Assembly: GCA_040002845.1 (NCBI GenBank)
Contig: JBDUDR010000009.1
Coordinates: forward strand, 1 to 43,594
Direction: 5' to 3'
Source: JBDUDR01 sp040002845
Lineage (GTDB): Bacteria > Actinomycetota > Actinomycetes > Propionibacteriales > Nocardioidaceae
DNA length: 43,594 bases
Numbering within the stretch: position 1 is the stretch's first letter; each line of letters opens with the position of its first letter. Both the position numbers and the translations under genes were made by a program. This document shows positions 23,747-31,608 of the stretch, piece after piece. The notes beneath the pieces are model-generated. The model saw only the letters and a program-made list of their open reading frames with translations, did no database searches and was not told the DNA's origin.

Positions 23747-25144
23747 ATGACGACGCGACGCATGGTGTCAGGCTTGGCGGTGGCGGGGATGGCTCTCTGC
23801 CTGGCGATGTCGGGGGGCTCCGCGGCGGCTGCTCGGGCATCGGGCGGCACAGCCGGCTCGCCCGGTCTGGGCGACTCCCTTTTTCCGCACGCCGGCAACG
23901 GTGGTTATCGGGTGGGGCACTACAACCTGGACCTGACCTATCGCCCGAAGACTGACGTCCTGCACGGTGTCGCCACCATCCAGGCCCGGGCGACGAAGGC
24001 GCTGTCGGCGTTCAACCTGGACCTCTACAAGCTTCACGTGGACAAGGTGACGGTTGACGGCCGCGCCGCCAGGTTCAGCCGTCAGGGGTCAGAGCTGATC
24101 CTTCGGCCGGCTCGAACGCTCGGGCGCGGCCGAGCGTTCACGGTACGGGTGGCGTACCACGGAATCCCGAAGATCTACATCGACCCGGACGGCTCTGAGG
24201 ACGGCTGGATCGCTACCGCCGACGGAGCCACTGCGGTCGACGAGCCGCTCGGCGCGATGACGTGGTTCCCGGTCAACAACCACCCGTCCGACAAGGCCAC
24301 CTACCGCGTCAGCATCACGGTGCCGAACGGCTTGAAGGGTGTCTCCAACGGCAACTTGCTGAGCCACCACCGTCACGGCGGCATGACGACCTGGGTCTGG
24401 GACGAGCCCGACCAGATGGCCAGCTATCTCAGTACGGCCACCGTCGGCCGGTTCCGCATGATCAGGTGTCTGACTGCTGGCGGCATCCCGAGCTGGTCGT
24501 TCGTCGATCCCACGATGCCGGGCGGCGTCAAGACCGCCGGGCTGGTGAGTCGGGTGGTCACGTACTGGACCAAGGAGTTCGGCACCTATCCGTTCACCTC
24601 GACCGGGCTGATCATCGACAGGGGCTCGTTCGGGTACGCGCTGGAGGTGCAGACGCGGCCGGTGTTCCCCTTCAACCCAGGCACGTCGACTCTGGTGCAT
24701 GAGCTCGCGCACCAGTGGTTCGGCGACTCCGTGACGCCCAGCGACTGGTCCGACATCTGGCTCAACGAGGGCTTCGCCACGTATGCACAGTGGCTGTGGG
24801 AGGCGCGCAAGCACCCCGGGGCACCTCACCGCAACTTCGAGCGACTGCTCAAGGTTCCGGCGGGCAAGCCGCTGTGGCACCCGCCACCGGCGGTGCCGGG
24901 CACCGGCGCGAACCTGTTCGGGCTGCCGGTGTACGCACGGGGCGCGATGGCGTTGCAGGCGCTGCGGCAGCGGATCGGAAGCGCGGACTTCCACACTCTG
25001 CTGAAGCGTTGGGCGGGCTTGCACCGGCAGGGGAACGCCACGACTCACGAGTTGGAGGCTCTCGCGGAGCACATCTCGGGCAAGCACCTGGGCGCATTGT
25101 TCCAAGCGTGGCTGTATCACGACGGCAAGCCGACAACCTGGTGA
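23747..25144 (+). CDS. Secreted M1-family metallopeptidase
   Basis: A 465-residue gluzincin with a signal peptide (about residues 5-35). After the N-terminal beta domain (GYRVGHYNLDLTYRPKTDVLHG) comes the catalytic domain with HELAHQWFGDSVTPSDWSDIWLNEGFATY, giving the zinc site HExxH-(18)-E starting near H318. The exopeptidase GAMEN motif is replaced by ALEVQTRP, as in this actinobacterial secreted group. A short C-terminal alpha segment follows (PVYARGAMALQALRQRIG). It may be an aminopeptidase or a small-peptide hydrolase. A paralogue, now frameshifted, follows downstream; a family B repeat starts 2 bases after the stop. Confidence 0.9.
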   Translation: MTTRRMVSGLAVAGMALCLAMSGGSAAAARASGGTAGSPGLGDSLFPHAGNGGYRVGHYNLDLTYRPKTDVLHGVATIQARATKALSAFNLDLYKLHVDKVTVDGRAARFSRQGSELILRPARTLGRGRAFTVRVAYHGIPKIYIDPDGSEDGWIATADGATAVDEPLGAMTWFPVNNHPSDKATYRVSITVPNGLKGVSNGNLLSHHRHGGMTTWVWDEPDQMASYLSTATVGRFRMIRCLTAGGIPSWSFVDPTMPGGVKTAGLVSRVVTYWTKEFGTYPFTSTGLIIDRGSFGYALEVQTRPVFPFNPGTSTLVHELAHQWFGDSVTPSDWSDIWLNEGFATYAQWLWEARKHPGAPHRNFERLLKVPAGKPLWHPPPAVPGTGANLFGLPVYARGAMALQALRQRIGSADFHTLLKRWAGLHRQGNATTHELEALAEHISGKHLGALFQAWLYHDGKPTTW

Positions 25145-25146
25145 CC

Positions 25147-25191
25147 CGCCGAGACGCCGGCTTTTCGGCGAATTCGCCGGCGTGTCGCGGC
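25147..25191 (+). repeat. Family B repeat, copy 1, 2 nt past the M1 peptidase stop
   Basis: A 45-bp element starting CGCCGAGACGCC, with a central perfect palindrome CGGCGAATTCGCCG (25166-25179). An inverted copy differing at three positions lies at 27113-27157. At this locus an extra arm GGCGTCTCGGCG (25198-25209) pairs perfectly with the first 12 bases, so the transcript can form a 63-base hairpin that may also terminate the M1 gene. Confidence 0.88.
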
Positions 25192-25496
25192 GTTCTTGGC
25201 GTCTCGGCGAGGCCGGCGGGAGAGCCTCGGAAGAAACGTTCCCGGGAGACGCAACTGATCCCGGCCGTCGTGCGTCTACATAGGTAGACAGGGGAAGCGA
25301 GACAGTCGGGCCTCGACAGGAGTACGTGTCGGGGCCCGACCGCCTTTGCAGATCACTTTCCGGTCACAACCAGCCACCGCCCTACCGCTCTGCGCGCCTG
25401 TCGTGGTTGTGTGGATTGTCGCTGGCATCGCCGGCCCCCTCCGGCCACCGACGCCGGTGGACCGCCGGCGACCGCCGTCGACCATGTTGGGGTCCC

Positions 25497-26950
25497 ATGC
25501 GCGCCCGCATCGTGGCAGCCTCCTTGACCGCTGTCGCGCTGCTGTTCGGGGCGGCTGCGGCGCAGGCGCCGCTCAATATCGGAGCTGCTGCGGCGGCCCG
25601 GCCACGCGACCCCACGGTCGGCGCGGCCGGCATCGGGGATCCGTACTTCCCCAACTACGGCAACGGCGGCTACCGAATTGCCCACTACGCCATCTCGATC
25701 CACTACAACCGCTCGACCAAACGACTGGTGGGTCACACGGTCATCACAGGGCACGCTCGCAAGCGACTGACCCGCTTTGACCTTGACCTTCGGATCGCGG
25801 CCAGCGCGGTCAAGGTCAACGGTACGGTCGCCCACTTCACGCAGACCAGCCATGAACTGATCGTCAGCCCGGCTCACGCGATCCCCCGATCAGGGCCGAT
25901 GAAGGTCGTCGTCGACTACGCAGGCATCCCGAGCAAACTGAAATCCGGTGGCCTGGGCCTGTGGGGTCTGACCAGCGACGGAGCCTTCGTCGCAGGCGAG
26001 CCGGAGGCGAGTGTGTTGTGGTTCCCGGCGAACGACCACCCGTTGGACAAGGCCACGTTCGACATCTCGGTGACGATCCCCACGGACCAGCAGGTGATCA
26101 GTAACGGCCGTCTCGTCCACAAGTCGAGCTCAGGTAACCAGACCACGTGGCATTGGCGCGAGACGTCACCGATGGCTACCTATCTTGCGTACGCGGCGAT
26201 CGGTGACTTCCAGATCACGCGGGAACATCACCTGGTGGAGTGCCGTACGTCTTGGCGCTGTCCGATCACCTCGGGTCGTTGACGGCGGGCGCGAGTGCCA
26301 GCCTTGCTCTCACTCCTGACGTCATCGACTTCTATTCCAAGAAGTTCGGCGCCTACCCGTTTGCTGTTGCTGGTGGGACGGTCGCGAACGCGAGCTTCCC
26401 GTTCTCGCTGGAGACGCAGACCCGGCCGATCTACTCGAAGGTGTTCTTCAGCTCGGGAGGAGGCACGAATGAGAACGTCATCTCTCACGAACTGGCTCAC
26501 CAATGGTTCGGTGACGCCGTCTCGGTCCGGGCTTGGCGCAACATCTGGCTGAACGAAGGCTTCGCCACCTGGTGTTCGTGGCTCTGGGCACAGCATCGCG
26601 GCGGCCGGAGCACGGATGGGGCCTTCCGGAGTACGTTCCACTTCTACGACACTCATAACCCAAAGTTCTGGGAGCTGTCGATCGGAGATCCTGGTGTTCC
26701 GACCCTCTTCAACGAGGCGGTCTATCAGCGTGGTGCGATGACGCTACAGGCGCTGCAGAATGTCATCGGCAAGTCGGACTTCTTCCGGGTGTTGCGCACG
26801 TGGGTCCGTAAACGTGGAGGTGCACAGGGCACGATTCCCCAGTTCGATGCTTTGGCGGAGAGGATCAGCGGCCGGCACCTGGCTCCGTTCTTCAAACACT
26901 GGCTATTCGACCAGCGGGAGCCGGACCAGACGGTCCAGAACGGCTTCTGA
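25497..26950 (+). pseudogene. Second M1-family metallopeptidase, frameshifted near 26235
   Basis: A paralogue of the preceding gene. From ATG 25497 a signal peptide and N-terminal domain (GYRIAHYAISIHYNRSTKRLVGH) read on to about 26235, where frame 1 runs into a stop at 26280. The homology continues in another frame (PYVLALSDHLGSL onward) with the intact zinc site HELAHQWFGDAVSVRAWRNIWLNEGF and end at 26950. The change equals loss of one base or gain of two. The rest of both halves is clean, so it is a recent mutation, a sequencing error or, less likely, programmed shifting; I see no slippery heptamer. If the sequence is right the product is inactive. Confidence 0.85.
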
Positions 26951-27108
26951 CGCGGCTGGCTCCGCCGAGTCGCCCGCGGTGAAGTACGGCGTCACGACCG
27001 ACTGTGTTCTCGGGCTTGAGGTGGTGCTCGCTTCGGGCGAGGTGCTTCGCACCGGGCGGCGTACCGTCAAGGGGTGGCCGGGTATGACCTGACCCGGCTG
27101 TTCGTCAA
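26951..27108 (+). pseudogene. Remnant of a GlcD-type FAD-linked oxidase
   Basis: About 45 codons match the FAD-binding region of glycolate/D-lactate oxidase subunit GlcD: VKYGVTTDCVLGLEVVLASG, then EVLRTGRRTVKG. A one-base loss near 27072 shifts the frame; in the other frame VAGYDLTRLFV continues the family pattern. The match ends abruptly at about 27108, where family B repeat copy 2 begins. Full GlcD is about 460 residues, so both ends are deleted. It has no function as it stands. Confidence 0.7.
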
Positions 27109-27112
27109 TTCT

Positions 27113-27157
27113 GCCGCGACACGCCGCAGAATTCGCCGAAAAGCTGGCGTCTCGGCG
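27113..27157 (-). repeat. Family B repeat, copy 2, 2 nt past the fumarylacetoacetase stop
   Basis: Inverted copy of 25147-25191, matching at 42 of 45 positions by eye. On the minus strand it begins two bases after the fahA stop (27160-27162), the same spacing as copy 1 after the M1 peptidase stop. The second 12-bp outer arm found at copy 1 is absent here, and its central palindrome is imperfect. Confidence 0.88.
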
Positions 27158-27159
27158 AA

Positions 27160-28374
27160 TTAGTGGGCGGGGTGGATCTGGCCGCGGACCTCGCCGAAGC
27201 CGATCCGGGTGCCGTCGGGACCGGGTGCGCTCGCGTTCAGGGTGACCTCGTCGCCGTCCTCGAGGAACGTCCGCGACCGGCCGTCCACATCGAACGGCTC
27301 TTGCCCACCCCACGACAGCTCGAGCAGCGATCCGCGCTGGTCGCGTTCGGGCCCGCTGATCGTGCCTGACGCGAACAGGTCACCGGTTCGCAGCGAAGCC
27401 CCGTTGCCCGTCATGTGCGCCAGCATCTGGGCCGGCGCCCAGTACATCGTGGAATACGGTGGGCGGCTGATGACCATGCCGTTGAGCCGAACCTCCACAT
27501 CGATGTCCAGGCCGGCGTCGCCGTCCACCTCGAGGTACGGCAGCGGAGGGGGATCCTGACCGGGCAGCGGGATCCGGGCGGACGACAGAGCCTGGATCGG
27601 CACGACCCAGCATGAGATCGAGGTCGCGAACGACTTGCCCAGAAACGGACCCAGCGGCACGTACTCCCAAGCCTGGATGTCACGAGCCGACCAGTCGTTG
27701 AGCAGGACGGCTCCGAAGACGTGGTCGTCGAACGCACCGGTCGGCACCCGTTGGCCGAGGTGGGACCCAGCTCCCACGACGAAGCCGAGCTCGGCCTCGA
27801 TGTCCAGCCGGCGGCTCGGTCCGTACGACGGCGCCTCCTCGGTGGGCAGCTTGCGCTGGCCGCTCGGGCGGACCACCGGGGTCCCGCTGGGCACCACGGT
27901 TCCCGCCCGGCCGTGGTAACCCACCGGCAGGTACCGCCAGTTGGGCAGCAAGGCCTCCGCGTCCGGCCTGAAGATGCGCCCGACGTTGGTCGCGTGGTCG
28001 AGCGAGCAGTAGAAGTCGACGTAGTCCGCGACCTCGATCGGCAACTGCACGTCCACCTGCCCCAGTGGAACCAGGTACGGCTCCACCTCGCCGCGCTCGG
28101 CGTCGTCGGAGAGCAGGTCCACAAGCCATGCCCTCACGGCGTTCCACGCCGGACGACCGAGTGACATGAAGGGGTTCAGGGTGGTGGCCTGAAAGACGTT
28201 GCCGGTGTCGAACAACTGCGTTGCTGCCAACGGCGCCAGATCCACCACGAACTCGCCGATCCTGGCGCCTACCCTGGGATCCTCGCCGTCTCGGCTGAAC
28301 ACGCCGTACGGCAGGTTGGTCACGTCGAACGCCGAACCCGCCGCGCCGTGCACCCAGCTCGACGGCGCGGTCAC
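27160..28374 (-). CDS. fahA: Fumarylacetoacetase
   Basis: The last step of tyrosine breakdown: hydrolysis of fumarylacetoacetate to fumarate and acetoacetate. The 404 residues show the N-terminal SH3-like domain (NLPYGVFS, GARIGEFVVDLAPL) and the catalytic domain with VDFYCSLDHATNVGRIFRP, PVGYHGRAGTVVPSGTPVVRP, DIEAELGFVVG, LNDWSARDIQAWEYVPLGPFLGKSFATSISCW and the terminal GSLLELSWGG. Metal and catalytic residues in DFYxSxxHA, ELGFVVG and NDWSARDIQ are conserved. GTG 28374 overlaps the upstream gene stop by four bases, so both are translated together. Confidence 0.95.
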   Translation of the reverse strand: MTAPSSWVHGAAGSAFDVTNLPYGVFSRDGEDPRVGARIGEFVVDLAPLAATQLFDTGNVFQATTLNPFMSLGRPAWNAVRAWLVDLLSDDAERGEVEPYLVPLGQVDVQLPIEVADYVDFYCSLDHATNVGRIFRPDAEALLPNWRYLPVGYHGRAGTVVPSGTPVVRPSGQRKLPTEEAPSYGPSRRLDIEAELGFVVGAGSHLGQRVPTGAFDDHVFGAVLLNDWSARDIQAWEYVPLGPFLGKSFATSISCWVVPIQALSSARIPLPGQDPPPLPYLEVDGDAGLDIDVEVRLNGMVISRPPYSTMYWAPAQMLAHMTGNGASLRTGDLFASGTISGPERDQRGSLLELSWGGQEPFDVDGRSRTFLEDGDEVTLNASAPGPDGTRIGFGEVRGQIHPAH

Positions 28375-29261
28375 TCGGACTCCCCGGCGAGCAGTCCGAG
28401 TGTGACCAGATCATCGATCGGTTCGGTGATGCTGCAGGATCCGAACGAGACGAACCAGTCCCGCGTCGAGGTTCGCTTCGCATCCCCGAGCGCCGCCACC
28501 TGACCAGCCACCGTGTCCGCATCGCGCTCGGCGAGGACCTGGGCGGTTTCGACCTCCGTTGCGCCGTCCAGACAGGCTCGGGTTGCGAGCAGAACGTTGA
28601 GGAAGCCGTGCTGGTCAAACCCGGTGTCTCCAGCAGTGTTGCGCACCGCCCGGTGCAGTCCAGCCGTGCACTTGAATGGGAGCTCCCGGTCGAGCGCGGC
28701 GTGGATGAAGGCGGCCAGCTCCGCTTCGTCGGGGAACGCCGTCGTGTCAAGCCCGCCGGTACGGTACTTGGCCCGATGACCCGACTCGGCGACGACGTCC
28801 ATCGCGTCGAGCCAACCACCCGTCGGGGAGGTGTTTATGCGGGGGAGCTCCACAGCTGCGATGGCCTCGGCAGGCAGCGCCTGCGAGAGCACAGCCGCCG
28901 CCCGCCTCGCGTTGTGGGCGAGATCCTCCTCGTCTCGTAGCGCGACCTCGATGCCCACCAGTTCCACGGCGTCGATCCGGCTGGCCCAGGTGATGGCTGG
29001 CTCGATCGCCCCGGCGCCGCCGGTCACCACCACCGAGACATCTGTCGGCTCGCCGGGCCGCTGACCCGGCTGCAGGGTCGCCGTTGCCGCGAGCGCGCCG
29101 AACTCTGGCAGCCGTCGATCGCTGGAGAGCAACGGACCGACCAGGTCGGCGTATGCGCTGCTCCGCCAAGCGTGATGTGCGGCCCAGGCATCGGGCAGCG
29201 GAAGGTTGCCCGGAGGGAACATGGCAGCGTCGTCGACGAGTCGCGGCCAGCCGGTTGACAC
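28371..29261 (-). CDS. Uncharacterised protein of the homogentisate operon
   Basis: A 296-residue cytosolic protein with no signal or membrane segment that I cannot assign to a named family. Conserved-looking blocks are DDAAMFPPGNLPLPDAW at the start, AVELVGIEVALRDEEDLAHNA mid-protein, then GHRAKYRTGG and ELPFKCTAGLHRAVRN toward the C-terminus. The alternating strand/helix pattern and the KYRTGG and KCTAGLH ends of strands resemble a TIM barrel, but this is inference. It overlaps fahA by four bases and is divergent from hmgA, so it is almost certainly part of tyrosine/homogentisate catabolism. No maleylacetoacetate isomerase gene is present in the window, and this is a candidate for that or a related step. 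Confidence 0.75.
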   Translation of the reverse strand: MSTGWPRLVDDAAMFPPGNLPLPDAWAAHHAWRSSAYADLVGPLLSSDRRLPEFGALAATATLQPGQRPGEPTDVSVVVTGGAGAIEPAITWASRIDAVELVGIEVALRDEEDLAHNARRAAAVLSQALPAEAIAAVELPRINTSPTGGWLDAMDVVAESGHRAKYRTGGLDTTAFPDEAELAAFIHAALDRELPFKCTAGLHRAVRNTAGDTGFDQHGFLNVLLATRACLDGATEVETAQVLAERDADTVAGQVAALGDAKRTSTRDWFVSFGSCSITEPIDDLVTLGLLAGESE

Positions 29262-29292
29262 GAGGGGGACTGTAGCGCATCGTTACAGAGAA

Positions 29293-29308
29293 CGGACAAG
29301 TGTGTCCG
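29293..29308. promoter_or_regulatory. Candidate operator between fahA operon and hmgA
   Basis: CGGACA-AGTG-TGTCCG is a perfect 6-bp-arm inverted repeat in the 84-base divergent gap, 37 bases before the hmgA start. It could serve both operons. An IclR- or Lrp-type regulator is encoded within 10 kb. Confidence 0.5.
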
Positions 29309-29345
29309 ATATCCGTACATAGAGTGTCAACAAAAGGACGCAGGA

Positions 29346-30563
29346 ATGACTCACTATCATCACGTGGGGGATCTGCCCCCCAAGCGGCACACCCAGTTTC
29401 GCGACGCTGACGGTGGCTTGCGCTACGAGGAGCTGATGGGTGAAGAGGGCTTCTCCTCGGACTCCTCATTGCTCTACCACCGGGGTGTCCCTTCGTCGAT
29501 CGTCCAGTCGAAGATCTGGGAACTACCCGATCTGAGCACGCAGGCCAACCACCCGCTCATTCCGCGTCACCTGCGGCTCCATGACCTCGTGCCGGCCGAG
29601 CTGAGCTGGAAGTCCGTGGACCCGGTGACCGGTCGCCGGCTGGTGCTCGGCAACGGCGACGTACGCATCTCGTACGTCGCCGCGGGGGAGACGTCGCCGT
29701 ACTACCGCAATGGGGTGGGTGACGAGTGCGTTTTCGTCGAGTCGGGTCATGCGACTGTGGAGACAGTCTTCGGAGTTCTCGAGGCGCGACCGGGCGACTA
29801 TGTGATCATCCCGCGGTCGACCACGCATCGGTGGATCCCACGTACCGACGACGGCCGACCCGTGCAGTTGTACGCGATCGAGGCGAACAGTCACATCGCG
29901 CCGCCGAAGCGGTACCTGTCGCGGTATGGACAGTTCCTCGAGCACGCACCGTACTGCGAGCGCGATCTGCATGTGCCCGCCGAGCCGTTCTTGTGTGAGG
30001 GCGAGGACGTCGAGGTGCTGGTCAAGCACCGCGGCTCTGGACAGCACGCGCAAGGGGGCATCGTCGGGACCGAGATGACCTATGCGACGCACCCCTTCGA
30101 CGTGATCGGCTGGGACGGGTGCCTGTACCCCTACATCTTCAACGTGTCGGACTTCGAACCGATCACCGGACGGGTCCACCAGCCCCCACCGGTCCACCAG
30201 GTCTTCGAGGCGTACAACTTCGTCGTGTGCAACTTCTGCCCTCGCAAGGTCGACTATCACCCGCTGGCCGTTCCCGTGCCGTACTACCACTCCAACGTCG
30301 ACTCCGACGAGGTCATGTTCTATGTGGCCGGCGACTATGAGGCCCGCAAGGGGTCCGGGATCAACCTCGGATCGATATCCCTGCATCCTGGTGGGTACGC
30401 CCACGGGCCCCAGCCGAGTGCGATCGAGGCCGCGCTCGGCTCGGAGTACTTCGACGAGCTCGCAGTCATGGTCGACACCTTCCGTCCGCTGGAGATGGGC
30501 GAGGCAGGACTCGCCTGCGAGGACCCGGCGTACGCGTGGAGCTGGGCCGGCCGCCGCCTCTAA
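29346..30563 (+). CDS. hmgA: Homogentisate 1,2-dioxygenase
   Basis: Opens the homogentisate ring to maleylacetoacetate. The 405-residue cupin-fold enzyme begins HYHHVGDLPPKRHTQF and includes SSLLYHRGVPS, the cupin strand region GDECVFVESGHATVETVFG and, toward the C-terminus, PPPVHQVFEAYNFVVCNFCPR and YYHSNVDSDEVMFYVAGDYEARKG, which carry the iron ligands (His, Glu, His of the HSNxDExxFYxxG region). ATG 29346 follows AAAAGGACGCAGG. It diverges from the fahA operon. A family A repeat array starts two bases after the stop. Confidence 0.95.
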   Translation: MTHYHHVGDLPPKRHTQFRDADGGLRYEELMGEEGFSSDSSLLYHRGVPSSIVQSKIWELPDLSTQANHPLIPRHLRLHDLVPAELSWKSVDPVTGRRLVLGNGDVRISYVAAGETSPYYRNGVGDECVFVESGHATVETVFGVLEARPGDYVIIPRSTTHRWIPRTDDGRPVQLYAIEANSHIAPPKRYLSRYGQFLEHAPYCERDLHVPAEPFLCEGEDVEVLVKHRGSGQHAQGGIVGTEMTYATHPFDVIGWDGCLYPYIFNVSDFEPITGRVHQPPPVHQVFEAYNFVVCNFCPRKVDYHPLAVPVPYYHSNVDSDEVMFYVAGDYEARKGSGINLGSISLHPGGYAHGPQPSAIEAALGSEYFDELAVMVDTFRPLEMGEAGLACEDPAYAWSWAGRRL

Positions 30564-30565
30564 CC

Positions 30566-30628
30566 GCGATCCGACACTTATTCGGCGCGATCCGACACTT
30601 ATTCGCTACGATCCGACACTTATTCCGC
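30566..30628 (+). repeat. Family A repeat: three tandem 21-bp units, 2 nt past the hmgA stop
   Basis: Units at 30566-30586, 30587-30607 and 30608-30628 share CGATCCGACACTTATTC. This is the inverted counterpart of 11550-11612. It lies between the convergent hmgA and DUF2017 genes. Confidence 0.9.
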
Positions 30629-30666
30629 ACTCGCGTGGCCTACTCCGGCCCGCCTGACCAGCGGGC

Positions 30667-31284
30667 TCACCTGATGGCGTCGACCAACGTCTCTTGCAGA
30701 TAGCCCAGCCAGCCGTAGACGGCGTACATCCCAGCCTTCGGGTCGTCCTCATCCACCTGGTCAAACGCGGACTGATCCTCTTCGGTGATCTCGAGCCGCT
30801 CGGCCAGGGCCAGCCGCAGGTCAGTCAAGCAACGCAGCCAGGCCTGTACGTCGTCCGCATCCAGATCGACCTCGACATCGGCCGCGTCCTCGAGCTGGGT
30901 GTCCTCGATGCCGGACGAGTCCGGAGGCAACGGAAGCTCGCCCTCAGCAAGACCGCCCCGCTCGAGGGACTCGATGACCGTGGTCGCCTGGACCACCTTG
31001 GAGTCACGCAGCCCGTGCTCGGTGAATCTGCGGAACTCCGCTGCCTTCTCGTCGTCTTCGTACGCAGCCGGCAGCAATCGGGCCAGTACGGGATCCTCGG
31101 GTGTCGCGACCGGCTCGTCGAAGTCGAACAGGGACTCCAAGGAGTCACCGGTCTCTTGCCCGCGACGGCCATCGTCGCGCAGGAGCTCGATCAGCTGGCG
31201 CGAGAGATTGCGCAGCAAGCTTGCCTCGAGTGGTGGAAAACTCGCTCGCGCACCGCCCTTGCGTGCGCGCCGGAAGGCACTCAC
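30667..31284 (-). CDS. DUF2017 protein (Rv1332-like)
   Basis: A 205-residue actinobacterial protein found next to clpS. The pattern is a basic start (VSAFRRARKGGARASFPPLEASLLRNLSRQLIELL), an acidic middle (LFDFDEPVATPEDPVLARLLPAAYEDDEKAAEFRRFTEHGL) and a helical C-terminus ending GWLGYLQETLVDAI, as in DUF2017. Function unknown; a link to ClpS/N-degron proteolysis is suggested only by conserved adjacency. The start is GTG 31284, whose GTGA overlaps the clpS stop. The frame is open far upstream but only as an antisense shadow of clpS and pncB. Confidence 0.85.
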   Translation of the reverse strand: MSAFRRARKGGARASFPPLEASLLRNLSRQLIELLRDDGRRGQETGDSLESLFDFDEPVATPEDPVLARLLPAAYEDDEKAAEFRRFTEHGLRDSKVVQATTVIESLERGGLAEGELPLPPDSSGIEDTQLEDAADVEVDLDADDVQAWLRCLTDLRLALAERLEITEEDQSAFDQVDEDDPKAGMYAVYGWLGYLQETLVDAIR

Positions 31285-31589
31285 GTATCTGCCTTCTGCA
31301 GCGTGGCCCACAGGCCGTACCCATGCATGGCCTGTACGTCGCGCTCCATCTCCTCGCGCGACCCGTTCGACACCACTGCCTTGCCCTCCTGATGGACCTG
31401 CATCATGAGCTTCTCGGCCTTGGACCGGCGGTACCCGAAGTACGACTGGAACACATAGGCGACGTACGACATCAAATTGACCGGGTCGTTCCAGACGATC
31501 GTGATCCACGGCAGGTCTGGAAGCACGACTTCCTCTGACTCGGGTCGCTCGACCTCGACCGGGCTCGGTGCGGCGGACACGAGCCCCAT
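31281..31589 (-). CDS. clpS: ATP-dependent Clp protease adaptor ClpS
   Basis: ClpS delivers N-degron substrates to ClpC/ClpAP-type unfoldases. The 102 residues include the substrate pocket segments PWITIVWNDPVNLMSYVAYVFQSYFGYRRSKAEKLMMQVHQEGKAVV and the C-terminal REEMERDVQAMHGYGLWATL, which contacts the unfoldase. The flexible N-terminal tail is about 25 residues. ATG 31589 lies only 19 bases from the divergent pncB start. It is translationally coupled to the DUF2017 gene. Confidence 0.93.
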   Translation of the reverse strand: MGLVSAAPSPVEVERPESEEVVLPDLPWITIVWNDPVNLMSYVAYVFQSYFGYRRSKAEKLMMQVHQEGKAVVSNGSREEMERDVQAMHGYGLWATLQKADT

Positions 31590-31596
31590 TGTCTCC

Positions 31597-31602
31597 TAGG
31601 CT
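31597..31602 (+). promoter_or_regulatory. Leaderless-type -10 (TAGGCT) for pncB
   Basis: TAGGCT ends six bases before GTG 31609. It sits inside the 19-base gap separating clpS and pncB, so initiation complexes for the two genes must overlap. Confidence 0.55.
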
Positions 31603-31608
31603 GGTCAC

